DNA of 64,000 nt from an uncultured Porphyromonadaceae bacterium (GTDB lineage: Bacteria; Bacteroidota; Bacteroidia; Bacteroidales; Muribaculaceae): assembly GCA_902493335.1 (NCBI GenBank), contig CABUPJ010000005.1, forward strand, positions 1-64,000, written 5' to 3'. This document shows positions 35,402 through 45,687 of this stretch, in pieces. A program made the position numbers and the translations under genes. Within the stretch, counting starts at the first letter, position 1, and each line of letters begins with the position of its first letter. Under the pieces are notes generated by a model. The model was not told where the DNA came from. It saw only the letters and a program-made list of their open reading frames with translations, and did no database searches.

Positions 35402-37498
35402 TCAGCGACGGGTGTTGCGGCCGACGTTGCCTGTATTTGGCCGTATGCCCTGGTTGCCTCCGAAGCCGCCGAAACCACCGAAGTTGTTGTTGCCCGGACG
35501 TCTGTTGTTCAGGTTGTTGGGGTTGTTGCGGTCATAGTAGCCGTCTTCGGGATCAATGGGATTGCCGAATTCGTCATATTCGGGCTCCTGCTGCTCCTGT
35601 TCGCCGTTCTTGAGTTTGGGTTTGTTCTTCTTTATGGCCGACGGTTTCTGACGGTCGACGGCCTCGGCGTAGATGTCCCAGTTCTGTTCGATGTCCCAGT
35701 TTTTCTTGAGAGTCAGTTTCTTGTTGTAGTAATAGACTTCCTCGGGCTGGAGTTTGTCGGGCAGGTTGCCGGTGTCCCATTCGCCGTTGCCGTTGGCGTC
35801 GAGATAGAGCCGGGCGTAATATGTGCCGGGTTCGACCCATTTGAATGTGGCGCGTCCGTCTTTGACTGTTGCTGTCGCCACGGGTTTGTCGCCGTTGTCA
35901 AGGAGTTCGACGACGGCGTTTTCTTTCAGCCCGGCCGAGTCTGAGGCGAGGCCGCTGATGTTGAAGACGAGATTTGAATAGTCTTCAAGCTGTTTGACTT
36001 TTATTTCCTGTCGCAATGGCTTGTTCCAGTGTCCGTAAATGCCTGTGACGGCGGTCGAGTCGACGGTGAGGCGGTATTGGGCGCCGGGTTTCCACTCGAC
36101 GTCGATGTTGAAAGCGAGCAGCGGCAGCAATGAGTCGGGGCGCATCTCGCCTTTGACGGCCGGAAGCCAGAGCGTGTCTTCTTTGATCTCAAGCTTTATC
36201 ATGCGCTGTATTATGGTGTCGACGGGCTGGTCGGCTTCGAATGTCAGGGGTTTATAGACGTCCTGGGTCGTGCCGCTTGTGAGTTTTAGACCAAGGAAAT
36301 CCTTTGGCTGGGGCACACCGGCCGAGTCGGTCACGACGCTGTCTTCTTTCTCCTTGTCCTTGTCTTTCTTTTTCTTGGCGGGCTTGGGGTCGCGGAAGTA
36401 GAAGCGCAGTGTGTCGGTCTGCGGCGACAGCATGTCGTTGGTGTCGGTCTTCAGATAGTTGACCGCGAGCATCAGCGAGTCGGTGTTGAGCACGGTCGTG
36501 TCTGTTATCCAGTAGATAAGCGAGTCGAGTTTCTCGGTTTTCTGCACGAGAGCCCACTCTGATATGTCGCGTCCGCGGTTGCGCTCGGATGCTATGGTGA
36601 TTTCGGGAAGCGAGTCGGCCGGAGCGGCGAATTTCAGATATATCCGGCGTCGTTCGGGTCGGCTGTAGTCTTTGAGATACTGGGGCAGATAGTTCTGGTT
36701 GAACCATGTCAGCAGTATGTCGTTGGGGAGATACCTGATGCCGGGACGTGTCACGGTCGAGTCGGAGCCGTCGGCGGCGCGCAGGGTGTCGCTGACGCTG
36801 ATGTGCTCGGTCGAGGGCGAGACGGCGACGTCATAGAAGGCCACGTTCTCCGAACGGTCCCAGTGGTAGTCGCGGTTAAGGTCGTTGATGGCGTAGACGC
36901 GGTAGTTGCCGGGCTTGAGGTTGCGTATGGTAAACTGGCCGTACTGGTTTGTGCGGGCAATGCGCTCGAAGGGGAGGGTGGTTATGGCCGAGTCGTCGAG
37001 GTTAGAGTAGACGCCGACGAGCATTCCCTGTGCCGGTTCGAGGTTGCGGGCTTCGAGGACCATGCCGGAGATGCGGAGCGAGTCGATGCTGTCGCCCGTG
37101 GAGAAGTCGATTGCGAAGCCGTCGAGTATGTTGCCTTCGTTGAGGTCTTTGATGGCGTCGGCAAAGTCGACGGTATATGTCATGTCGGGTTTGAGCGTGT
37201 CGCGGAACTCGACGGTCACGCGGCGTCCGTTGGCGCTGACTGCCGGAGGCTGAATCTGAACGGGCGACACGACGACCTTGTTGAACGGGTCGTCGAGCTG
37301 TATGTTCTCGTCGAAGAAAAGCGTCAGTCTGTTGCCGTCGAAGTTTAGCTGGCCGGGCGCGGGGCGCGAACTGACGAAAACAGGCGGGTCTTCGTCGCGC
37401 GGGCCGCCTTCGGGACGGCCTATACTCGCGCACGAGCCGATGACAAAGGCACTTGCCACGGCAAACAACAGATGCATATGTGAAAATTTGATTTTCAT
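35402..37498 (-). CDS. Ig-like (Big_5) lipoprotein of unknown function
   Basis: A 698-residue lipoprotein. I start at 37498 (MKIKFSHMHLLF) because the signal peptide and lipobox (VIGSC) follow directly. Residues about 35-130 form a Big_5/SbsA-type Ig-like domain (PPVFVSSRPAPGQLNF, LTLFFDENI), followed by a Cna-B-like repeat (YGQFTIRNLKPGNYRVYAINDLN), several beta domains, and a C-terminal tail rich in Asn, Gly and Arg (about 655-698). Such proteins are widespread in Bacteroidetes; the role is unknown. Confidence 0.85.
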   Translation of the reverse strand: MKIKFSHMHLLFAVASAFVIGSCASIGRPEGGPRDEDPPVFVSSRPAPGQLNFDGNRLTLFFDENIQLDDPFNKVVVSPVQIQPPAVSANGRRVTVEFRDTLKPDMTYTVDFADAIKDLNEGNILDGFAIDFSTGDSIDSLRISGMVLEARNLEPAQGMLVGVYSNLDDSAITTLPFERIARTNQYGQFTIRNLKPGNYRVYAINDLNRDYHWDRSENVAFYDVAVSPSTEHISVSDTLRAADGSDSTVTRPGIRYLPNDILLTWFNQNYLPQYLKDYSRPERRRIYLKFAAPADSLPEITIASERNRGRDISEWALVQKTEKLDSLIYWITDTTVLNTDSLMLAVNYLKTDTNDMLSPQTDTLRFYFRDPKPAKKKKDKDKEKEDSVVTDSAGVPQPKDFLGLKLTSGTTQDVYKPLTFEADQPVDTIIQRMIKLEIKEDTLWLPAVKGEMRPDSLLPLLAFNIDVEWKPGAQYRLTVDSTAVTGIYGHWNKPLRQEIKVKQLEDYSNLVFNISGLASDSAGLKENAVVELLDNGDKPVATATVKDGRATFKWVEPGTYYARLYLDANGNGEWDTGNLPDKLQPEEVYYYNKKLTLKKNWDIEQNWDIYAEAVDRQKPSAIKKNKPKLKNGEQEQQEPEYDEFGNPIDPEDGYYDRNNPNNLNNRRPGNNNFGGFGGFGGNQGIRPNTGNVGRNTRR

Positions 37499-37610
37499 CG
37501 TCGGCAAAATTAATAAAATATCGTCAGAATATTATCAGTAAGCTCGCTTTAATGTGGCTACATATATAATTTTTTAGGATAAATTATTTCAAAAATTCGT
37601 CACTATTACT

Positions 37611-37618
37611 TAATTTTG
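37611..37618 (+). promoter_or_regulatory. Promoter -7 box of the phosphodiesterase gene
   Basis: TAATTTTG, 44 bases upstream of the ATG at 37662. A mirror box (CAAAATTA, 37505-37512) would serve the divergent Ig-like gene. Confidence 0.45.
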
Positions 37619-37661
37619 CCTAAAATAAAATTTCACGAGACAATTAACAATTCTAATCATC

Positions 37662-40505
37662 ATGAAAAAAATCACTACCTTTCTTTCGCTCATAGCGCTG
37701 GCTATAAGCGTTAATGCACAGCCGCTGCTTGTCGGGCACCGCGGCAGTTCGTATGGTGTCGAGAGCTCTCTCGAAGCTTTGCGCGCCGGCGCCGAACTCG
37801 GATATGAATATCTCGAGTCAGACGTCAAGGTCTGCAAGGGCGGAGACTTTGTACTCTCGCACGATGACGATCTCACCCGTCTGGGCGGTACGCTCACAAT
37901 CACCGGCTCGACTCTTGAAGAACTCCAGAGCGAGGTGCTCACACAGACCCGCGGCGGTGTCAAATATACCGGCCGACTCGCTTCGCTCAACGAATGGCTC
38001 GATCTCTGCAACGAGCTTAACGTGCGCCCTCTCATCGAGCTCAAATGGGCCACAGGCATCAACAGCAACGACCAGTCTAACATTCCGGCTCTCATCAAGA
38101 CCATCGAGGCCAAGGGAATGCGCGACAAATGTATCATCATGACCTCGATGAAGCCGTGTCTCGAATATATCCGCAAGAATTATCCCGACATCACCCTGCA
38201 GTTCCTGACCGGCTAGTATTGGGCCAACCACTTCGACTGGTGTGTCCAGTGGGGTATCGACGTCGACATCCAGGCCGGGTATTTCGACAAATCGACAGTC
38301 GAAAAATATCACGACAAAGGTCTGAAGGTAAATATGTGGACGACCAACAGCGCCGACGGTTACCGCACATACGGCAACATGGGCTGCGATTTCATCACCA
38401 CGGATAATCTTGACCCCAAGAACCTCCCGGAACTTGACCCCGAAATCACACGTCCGCAGAATACCGTCGACTTCCCGCGCACACCCTATGAAGCGCGTGT
38501 CAGCGGCTATTATGACGCCGTTGCAAGTCTCATCGACCCTTTCGTGACTGAGGGTGAGATTGAAGCAGTACGATTCATAGGCGGCAAGCGTGTCGCTCTC
38601 GTCAAGACCACCGACGGCGCGACCGCAGTCTATGCCGACGGAGTCACGGGCAACATCGCACCCGAATCACTGAAATCAGTCAGCGCCATCGCTGTCACGG
38701 CCGACGGCCGCGTGGCCATGATCGGCGCACCCTCTGATGCCTCGCTCGATATCGTCATCGCCGACGTCTTCGGTGCGGCGGCTCCCGTAGCCATCACTCT
38801 GACTCCCGCCGACCTTGGCCTCGCCGAGGGTACTGTCGCAGGCAAATCTGTGGCCGTCAGCGGCCGCAGCGACGCCCTGCGTCTCTATATCGCCGCCACA
38901 GAATCTGACGGCGCCAACAAGGTCGTCATGGCCGATCTCAACGCGGCAGGCAAAGTGCAGACGGCTGTCGTCAATTCTTTTACGACGCTCTCGTCTAATC
39001 CCGAGCCCAAGCTTGCCATCACCCCGTTCCAGCGCGACCGTCTGCTTGTCGGCATCAACGGCGGTGTCGCTCTCGTTGACTTCGACGCTGCCACTCCCGA
39101 CGGAGCGCTTACAATTGTTGACAATCTTCCCGCGAGATTCAAGGATGTCGACTTCGATGCGATCTCGTTTCTGAGATATGGTAAAAAAGTATATGCTGCA
39201 ATCGTTTCAGACGGCTCGGCACGTCTCTATGATGTCACTGACGGTCTTGCCACAGCTACTCCTGTTACAGACGACATTCTCACAGACTGCAAGGTATCGG
39301 CCGACAATCTTGTCTCGTCGGCTATCGTGAGCGGCGACAACGTGTCGGAAATATATGTCGCAGGCCGCGACGGCAGCATGGGCGTGGCGACATTCGACGG
39401 TATCGGCATGGTGCCTCCTGTTGCCATTCAGGAATTTGAACTTACAAAAGTGTGGCTCAACGCCAACACGACCGACAATGCTCCCGAACACATCGACGGT
39501 ACAAACGCCCAGCAGGGCACGGCTGTCAACGGCCTATTCTATGTCAACGACTGTGCTGACAAAAAAATCTATGTCTTTGACCAGACCGGATGCATCGGTT
39601 CGATACCCGGCGGAGCCGGCTGGGGCTGCTGCCGTGACGACAAAGGCAATATCATTGTCCGCGACGACAAACTCACAGGCAATACACATAAATTTATAGT
39701 CTATGCCGCCGGCGCCACTCCCGACAATTACGGCACTCCTCTCACTTTTGAGGTCGAGGTTCCTCTTGACGGCCAGACCAACTTCATCAACGCCTCGGGT
39801 GACGTCTATGGCGGCCGCGGCTATATCTACCTGTTCCCCAACGGCAAGGATGCCGCCAATGTCATCTTCTTCGAGAATGGCGAATATCTCTGCTCACGCG
39901 CGTCAAAAGGTCTTATGCTGACGGGATCGACGGCAGGCTATGTCATTCCCCGCGACAACGACACAGAGCACTGGTGCTATCAGGTGCGTGCTTCGGGCGT
40001 TTACAACTATGACGCATCGGTCAATACCGAAATGATTGCCGGACGTGCATCGACCTCGGCCCCGTCGCGTAACTCGACAGGCGGTTTCGCCTGCTTCGAG
40101 CTGGCCGGTAACGACATCATCGTCCATAACTCGGGCGCCAACTATAAAGGCGGCTTCACGGTCAGAAACAACAGCAATGAATCGGAAGTCATAACGACCG
40201 TCGCTCCCATCGGCAAACTCGGTTATGAGGCCGGAGGCAACTACTCGACATTCAACTGGCTCATCGCCGAGCCCACAGACAACGCTAATGTCTATAATAT
40301 CTACCAATATTGTCCGGCAAACGGCATGGGTCTCTATCAGCTCAGTGTCAAGGGTGCGGCTGTCACAGATATCACTCTCGGCGAGGACAACGGCGAGGCT
40401 GTCTATTATAACCTCAGCGGCGTCCGCGTAAATGCTGACAATCTCGCAACCGGCATATATATCAAGGTTGCCGGCGGCAAAGCCTCGAAAGTAATCGTGA
40501 GATAA
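37662..40505 (+). pseudogene. Glycerophosphodiesterase-fusion gene broken by an in-frame TAG
   Basis: One reading frame runs from the ATG at 37662 to the TAA at 40505 with a single interruption, TAG at 38214-38216. Before it come a signal peptide (ending VNAQ) and the first half of a GDPD barrel (HRGSSYGVESSLEA, ESDVKVCKGGDFVLSHDDDLTR). After it the same frame continues the barrel (YWANHFDWCVQWGIDVDI, NMWTTNSADGYRTYGNMGCDFITTD), then a long beta-propeller-like region and a C-terminal T9SS-like tail (YYNLSGVRVNADN...GIYIKVAGG). The stop replaces a residue between FLTG and YWAN; CAG to TAG is the likely change. Either half alone would lack a full catalytic domain. TAG is a normal stop elsewhere here (11682-11684). 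Confidence 0.85.
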
Positions 40506-40525
40506 TCACGTCAACCAAGCAATTG

Positions 40526-40558
40526 AAAAACCGACGCAATATATGCGTCGGTTTTTTT
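40526..40558 (+). terminator. Strong intrinsic terminator
   Basis: AAAAACCGACGCA and TGCGTCGGTTTTT pair over 13 bp with a 5-nt loop, followed by T. It is among the strongest in the window. Confidence 0.9.
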
Positions 40559-40635
40559 ATCGACAGTCGAAATTGAGCCACATCAATGCTGTTAACTATA
40601 ATTAACTAATGGGGGGGTAAATTAATACATTTTTG

Positions 40636-40643
40636 TAATTTTG
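40636..40643 (+). promoter_or_regulatory. Promoter -7 box of the PD40 lipoprotein gene
   Basis: TAATTTTG, 42 bases upstream of the ATG; a G7 run lies near the -33 position instead of TTG. Confidence 0.4.
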
Positions 40644-40685
40644 TCGTTTAAGTAAACCATTTAATCACACAAAAGTATAAAAAGT

Positions 40686-41699
40686 ATGAATTTCACCAAA
40701 ACTGTAGCTGCGGTTATAGCGGTGGGCGGCATGATTGTTATTTCATCTTGCGGTTCAAAGACTTACACGGCAGCATTCTCGCCTGAGGAAACAGGCCTGA
40801 ACATTGTTAAAATCACGGATGAATCAAAAAACACAGTGCTCGGACCGTCAGTGGGCGGCTACTATTATCTCGGCACCATCACCGGCGGCGGCCGTAAGAG
40901 CGGCCTGTCGTGGGCGCCTGTCAACGCTTTGGCCGTGTCGCCCGACGGCACTGAAATCGCTTATATGACCCGCGCCAACAAACAGCAGAATATCATGGTG
41001 CGTCGCGCCGGTACGGGCGGTGCCGCCACTCAGCGTACATTCCGTCATGTCGGCGATTTCACCTGGGGTAATGACGACAATCTCTATTTCATAGACATCA
41101 ACGACTCTCAGAACAAACTCTGTGTCGTCAACGCTCATGCCGGCTCGCTGATGCGTCAGCTGACAAGCAACAACCAGGACTATGAGCCTGTGCTCACAGA
41201 AAACGGCAAGAAGATTTTCTTCACCCGCAACGAGCGTGGCGCAGGTCCTTCGATCTGGAGCTATGAACTCGCAAACGGCGAGCTTACCAACTGTGCCCGC
41301 GGTTTCCAGCCGGCTCTCATTCCCGGCCTCGATAACGAATTCCTTTGTGTGAGAAATAACGACGAAGGCATGAGCGAAATCTGGCGGGTGAATTATGTCA
41401 ACGGTCAGGAGACTCTGATTCTCAGTGATAAAGAGCGCAGCTTCACCGATCCGCAGGTTTCGCCCGACGGCGAGTGGCTGCTTGTTGTCGGCAACAGCGT
41501 CTCGACCATCAACAAAAAGAAAAATCTTGACATCTTCGCTATCAGGATGGATGGTTCGAACATGATTCAGCTTACCTATCATCCCGCACAGGACGCATGT
41601 CCGCGCTGGTCTCGCGACGGCAAGAGTGTCTTCTTCCTCTCTACCCGCGCCAACGAAGACAACAGCTATAATGTCTGGAAAATGAACTTCCGCCAGTAA
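40686..41699 (+). CDS. TolB-like (PD40) beta-propeller lipoprotein
   Basis: A 337-residue lipoprotein (lipobox ISSC, Cys at about residue 22). The rest folds into WD40-like PD40 repeats, seen as recurring S.DG..I.Y, PVLTENGKKIFFTR, PQVSPDGEWLLVV and PRWSRDGKSVFFLS blocks. TolB-type propellers work as envelope scaffolds or binding platforms; there are no Tol genes nearby. It has its own promoter and terminator. Confidence 0.85.
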   Translation: MNFTKTVAAVIAVGGMIVISSCGSKTYTAAFSPEETGLNIVKITDESKNTVLGPSVGGYYYLGTITGGGRKSGLSWAPVNALAVSPDGTEIAYMTRANKQQNIMVRRAGTGGAATQRTFRHVGDFTWGNDDNLYFIDINDSQNKLCVVNAHAGSLMRQLTSNNQDYEPVLTENGKKIFFTRNERGAGPSIWSYELANGELTNCARGFQPALIPGLDNEFLCVRNNDEGMSEIWRVNYVNGQETLILSDKERSFTDPQVSPDGEWLLVVGNSVSTINKKKNLDIFAIRMDGSNMIQLTYHPAQDACPRWSRDGKSVFFLSTRANEDNSYNVWKMNFRQ

Positions 41700-41720
41700 T
41701 CACGTTACATACGTTTTTAC

Positions 41721-41761
41721 ACAGCGGCGTCATACCTCGGGTGTGGCGCCGTTCTGTTTTT
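41721..41761 (+). terminator. Terminator after the PD40 gene
   Basis: ACAGCGGCG pairs with CGCCG-CTGT (two bases bulged), enclosing a smaller ACC/GGT hairpin, and is followed by five T. Confidence 0.7.
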
Positions 41762-41827
41762 ATGATGGGCGTTTGTCGTTCTGGAGGAGCCGAAGTCCTT
41801 GTTTCTGTCGCCTGTTCGTCTAAAGTT

Positions 41828-42259
41828 TTATTTCTCTTTGTCCTCGAGGGTCTTGAAGGCCAACGCGAAGACTTTGATCTGTTTGACAACGGCAAGGAGT
41901 CCGTTGACGCGGTTGGGGGTGAGGTAGTTGCCGCCGAGTATCTCGCTGACGAACGACAGATTGGCGTTGGCAATCTCGTCGGGCGTGTGTCCGTTGAGTA
42001 TGTCGAGGATGATGGCGATGAGTCCTTTTATAATCAGGACGTTTGTCTCGGCCGAGTAGTATACTTTGCCGTCGATGAGTTTGGCGTCGAGCCATACATC
42101 GCCCTGGCAGCCTTCGATTTTGTTGGCCGGAGTCTTGGCTTTGGGGTCGAAAGCTGCGAGAGACTGACCGTAGTCGATGACGGCCGCATAGCGGTCCATC
42201 ATGTCGTCAAACGAATGTAGTTCCTCGATTATCTCGTTTTGTTTCTCTTCGATGCTCAT
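41828..42259 (-). CDS. SufE-family sulfur acceptor
   Basis: A 143-residue cytoplasmic protein that takes sulfur from a cysteine desulfurase for Fe-S cluster assembly. The active Cys lies in KIEGCQGDVWL near residue 51. Length and fold match SufE. Its ATG overlaps the stop of the M28 gene by 4 bases (ATGA), so translation is coupled, although the two functions are not obviously linked. No suf operon is in the window. Confidence 0.92.
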   Translation of the reverse strand: MSIEEKQNEIIEELHSFDDMMDRYAAVIDYGQSLAAFDPKAKTPANKIEGCQGDVWLDAKLIDGKVYYSAETNVLIIKGLIAIILDILNGHTPDEIANANLSFVSEILGGNYLTPNRVNGLLAVVKQIKVFALAFKTLEDKEK

Positions 42260-43260
42260 CTTTTCTTTTCTTTATATATGACGTTGAGCACGGTCTTGCC
42301 TACGGCCTCAAGCGACTCTTTGCTGATGTTGTCGAGATTGTCGTCGTGAGTGTGCCATGTAGGCGGGAAATTGAGCGTGTGGGGGTTCATGTTCTCGATG
42401 ATGTTTGTCGTCGGTATGCCGGCTTCGGTAAGGAAGAGGTGATCGTCGACGACAGTGCCACCCACTTTATTTATAAACGTGCTGTCATAGCCGAGCATCC
42501 GGGCCTCGCTCCAGATTTTAACAGTGGCAGCCCGGGCGTTGAGGTGTGAGTTGTATTCGCGGTGGAACACGGCGTCTTTGCCTCCGACCATATCAAGCAG
42601 AATACCGTAGGCCGGCTTGCGGTCGCCGATTTTGTACGGCATGTTTTTCACCCAGTACTGGGTGCCGAGACACCATGTGTCGTCGTTGCTCATGAATCCG
42701 TCTGAATTGCCGTAGTCTTCGTCGTCGACAAACAGAATGTCGACGCCACATTCGGGCGCTTTCATGTCGAGGTTGCGGGCGATTTCAAGCAGGACTCCCA
42801 CGCCGCTTGCGCCGTCATTGGCGCCGAGAATCGGTTCCTGTCTGCGCTCGATGTTGCCCTCCATGTCTGCCCAGGGGCGGGTGTCCCAGTGTGCGACGAG
42901 AAGCACGCGGTTTGGAGCGGCGACGTTGTAGCGCGCCATTATATTTTTCATGTCGAGCTTGTCGCCGTTGAACGCTGTGACGACGCTCTCCTGGATTATT
43001 ATTGTGTCGGGATTAAAAGATTTGAGTTTGTCGACAAGATAGTTGCCACAGGCTTTGTGGCCTTTGCTGTTGGGATTGCGGGGGCCGAACGCTACCTGAT
43101 CGGCGACAAAACGGTATGCGCTGTCGCTGTTGAATGATCCGAGTACGGTTGTCACCTGTCTCTCGGATTCGTTGCTGTCTTTATTGTCTGACGCTTTGCT
43201 TGAGCATGACATGGTTGTCGAAAGCGTCAATAATAATATGTAGGCTAAGCTCTTTTTCAT
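42256..43260 (-). CDS. M28-family metallopeptidase/cyclase lipoprotein
   Basis: A 334-residue lipoprotein. I start at 43260 (MKKSLAYILLLTLSTTMSC) because it gives a signal peptide and lipobox; the open frame extends further upstream without support. The M28 zinc site is visible in VAHWDTRPWAD, ANDGASGVGVLLEIAR, VDDEDYG and the late HTHDDNLDNI. Relatives include aminopeptidases and glutaminyl cyclases; the NDGASGV/WHT.DD pattern fits either. It precedes sufE in one operon. Confidence 0.88.
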   Translation of the reverse strand: MKKSLAYILLLTLSTTMSCSSKASDNKDSNESERQVTTVLGSFNSDSAYRFVADQVAFGPRNPNSKGHKACGNYLVDKLKSFNPDTIIIQESVVTAFNGDKLDMKNIMARYNVAAPNRVLLVAHWDTRPWADMEGNIERRQEPILGANDGASGVGVLLEIARNLDMKAPECGVDILFVDDEDYGNSDGFMSNDDTWCLGTQYWVKNMPYKIGDRKPAYGILLDMVGGKDAVFHREYNSHLNARAATVKIWSEARMLGYDSTFINKVGGTVVDDHLFLTEAGIPTTNIIENMNPHTLNFPPTWHTHDDNLDNISKESLEAVGKTVLNVIYKEKKR

Positions 43261-43413
43261 TCTGGCAAAATTATCTTTTAATGTGACAAATGTTATCATG
43301 CCCTTGGAGGGGGGCTGTATGTCACCAACCGTAGTCAGGTTGTGTGATAATGGCCGCGGAAAAACGGAGCGTGGGTCAGAGCCGCACTCCGGGTTTAAGA
43401 GGTCATTGCGCTG

Positions 43414-43421
43414 CAAAGTTA
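43414..43421 (-). promoter_or_regulatory. Promoter -7 box of the M28-sufE operon
   Basis: Minus-strand TAACTTTG about 155 nt upstream of the start. The long leader holds a CGGAG...CTCCG hairpin followed by TTTTT (about 43354-43393), possibly an attenuator. Confidence 0.4.
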
Positions 43422-43576
43422 CAAAAAAGTGACAGTTAAAGAACATATTATAGACAGAATCTGCGCTGTTTAACCTTGTTTAACAAATGGTTGGCTCTAA
43501 TTTGATAATTCGCAGCCGGCTTTGACGGTTGCCGCAGTTTTTCGGCGATAGCGTCTTTTCTTTATTAAAAATTCAC

Positions 43577-43584
43577 TACCTTTG
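43577..43584 (+). promoter_or_regulatory. Promoter -7 box of metG
   Basis: TACCTTTG, 28 bases upstream of the metG ATG. This makes the upstream in-frame extension to 43529 unlikely as coding. Confidence 0.5.
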
Positions 43585-43612
43585 CGGTTTGATAAACAGC
43601 ACTAATAAGATT

Positions 43613-45655
43613 ATGAACAAAGAATATAAGCGCACACTCATCACTACGGCTCTTCCCTATGCCAACGGACCTGTCCATATCGGCCATCTCGCCGGTGTAT
43701 ATGTCCCCGCTGATATATATGCCCGCTATCTCCGTCTCAACGGACGCGAAGTCGCCCTCATCGGCGGCAGCGACGAGCACGGTGTGCCTATCACGATAAA
43801 AGCGCGTGCCGAGGGTGTCACTCCCCAGGATATCGTCGACCGCTATCACAAGATAATCAAGGACTCTTTCGAGGAGCTGGGCATATCGTTCGACGTCTAC
43901 TCCCGCACGACGACCGACATCCATGACCGCACGGCCTCTGAATTCTTTACCCGTCTGCATGACAAGGGTGAGTTTGTCGAGAAGACCTCGATGCAGCTCT
44001 ATGACGCCGAAGCCGGCCAGTTTCTTGCCGACCGCTATGTCACGGGCGAGTGTCCCCATTGTCATAATCCCCGGGCCTACGGCGACCAGTGTGAGGCCTG
44101 CGGCACATCGCTCAACGCCACGGATCTCATCAATCCCAAAAGTGCCATCACAGGCAATGTCCCCGTTCTGAAAGAGACACGTCACTGGTTTCTGCCCCTC
44201 GACCGCTGGCAGCAGCGTCTGACCGAGTGGATTCTCGAGGGTCACAAAGAGTGGAAGCCCAATGTATACGGCCAGTGCAAGTCATGGCTCGATCTGGGCC
44301 TGCAGCCGCGCGCCGTCACCCGCGACCTCGACTGGGGCGTGAAGGTGCCTCTCGCAGAGGCCGACGGCAAAGTGCTGTATGTCTGGTTTGACGCCCCGAT
44401 CGGCTATATATCGAACACAAAAGAGCTTTATCCCGAGTCGTGGGAGAAGTGGTGGAAAGACCCCGAGACCCGCATCATCAACTTCATCGGCAAAGACAAC
44501 ATCGTCTTCCACTGCATTGTCTTCCCTGCCATGCTGATGGCTTACGGCGACAACTTCCAGTTGCCCGACAACGTGCCGGCCAACGAATTCCTCAACCTCG
44601 AGGGCGACAAGATCTCGACCTCGCGCAACTGGGCCGTCTGGCTTCACGAATACCTCCGCGACTTCCCCGGCAAACAGGATGTGCTGCGCTATGTCCTCAC
44701 GGCCAACGCTCCCGAGACAAAAGACAACGACTTCACCTGGCGCGAGTTCCAGACCCGCAATAACAGCGAGCTTGTAGCCATCCTCGGCAACTTTGTCAAC
44801 CGTGTCACTGTGCTGACCCACAAATATTTCGACGGCGTCGTTCCAGCTCCGGGCAAGCTTGATGCTGTCGACGAGGCTCTCTTCGCCGACATCGACGCAC
44901 TCAAGAAGTCGCTGTCTGAGAACATCGAGACATTCCACTTCCGCGACGCTCTGCGCGACGCGATGTCTATAGCCCGCGCCGGCAACAAGTATCTTCAGGA
45001 GACTGAGCCCTGGAAGCTTGCCAAGACCGATATGCCGCGTGTGGCGACGATACTTTACTGTGCCCTGCAGGTGTGCGCCGACATCGCAGTGGCTTTCGAA
45101 CCGTTCACGCCGTTCATGAGCCGCCGTCTGGCCGACGCTCTCGGTCTGGGAACCCTCTCGTGGACAGAACTCGGTGCCCGTGACGCAGTCAAGGCCGGCG
45201 TGACAATCGGCAAACCCGAACTGCTCTTCGAGAAAATCGAGGACGATGTCATCGACGGTCAGATCAAGCGCCTCGAGGACATCAAGCGCGCCAACACACT
45301 CAAGGCTTTCACTCCCGACGAAGTGGCCGAACCGACCGATTTCGATACTTTCATGAAGCTCGACATACGTGTCGGCACAGTCATCGAGTGCTCTAAGGTC
45401 AAGAAATCGAAAAAACTCCTGCAATTCCTTATCGACGACGGCATCGGCCGCCGCACGATTCTGTCGGGTATAGCCGAACACTATCAGCCCGAAGAGCTTG
45501 TCGGCCGTCAGGTATGTTTCGTCGCCAACTTCCCTCCGCGTCAGATGATGGGTCTGACATCAGAGGGCATGATACTCTCGGCTGAGAACGCCGACGGCTC
45601 GCTCTCGGTCATCTCGCCGTCACGACCGGTAGTCAACGGCGCCAAAGTGAAATAA
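43613..45655 (+). CDS. metG: Methionyl-tRNA synthetase
   Basis: Charges tRNA-Met with methionine. The protein has 680 residues from the ATG at 43613 (MNKEYKRTLITTALPYANG). The HIGH signature is in GPVHIGHLAG (about 20-28), the zinc knuckle in CPHCHN...CEACG (about 145-165), and the KMSKS equivalent is KISTS (GDKISTSRN). A C-terminal tRNA-binding (EMAP/Trbp111) domain is fused (about 575-680: LDIRVGTVIECSKVKKSKKLLQF), as in many Bacteroidetes. It lies 32 bases upstream of ansA. Confidence 0.97.
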   Translation: MNKEYKRTLITTALPYANGPVHIGHLAGVYVPADIYARYLRLNGREVALIGGSDEHGVPITIKARAEGVTPQDIVDRYHKIIKDSFEELGISFDVYSRTTTDIHDRTASEFFTRLHDKGEFVEKTSMQLYDAEAGQFLADRYVTGECPHCHNPRAYGDQCEACGTSLNATDLINPKSAITGNVPVLKETRHWFLPLDRWQQRLTEWILEGHKEWKPNVYGQCKSWLDLGLQPRAVTRDLDWGVKVPLAEADGKVLYVWFDAPIGYISNTKELYPESWEKWWKDPETRIINFIGKDNIVFHCIVFPAMLMAYGDNFQLPDNVPANEFLNLEGDKISTSRNWAVWLHEYLRDFPGKQDVLRYVLTANAPETKDNDFTWREFQTRNNSELVAILGNFVNRVTVLTHKYFDGVVPAPGKLDAVDEALFADIDALKKSLSENIETFHFRDALRDAMSIARAGNKYLQETEPWKLAKTDMPRVATILYCALQVCADIAVAFEPFTPFMSRRLADALGLGTLSWTELGARDAVKAGVTIGKPELLFEKIEDDVIDGQIKRLEDIKRANTLKAFTPDEVAEPTDFDTFMKLDIRVGTVIECSKVKKSKKLLQFLIDDGIGRRTILSGIAEHYQPEELVGRQVCFVANFPPRQMMGLTSEGMILSAENADGSLSVISPSRPVVNGAKVK

Positions 45656-45687
45656 ATTATAGTTGTTTAACTGACAGTTCTGTAGTG

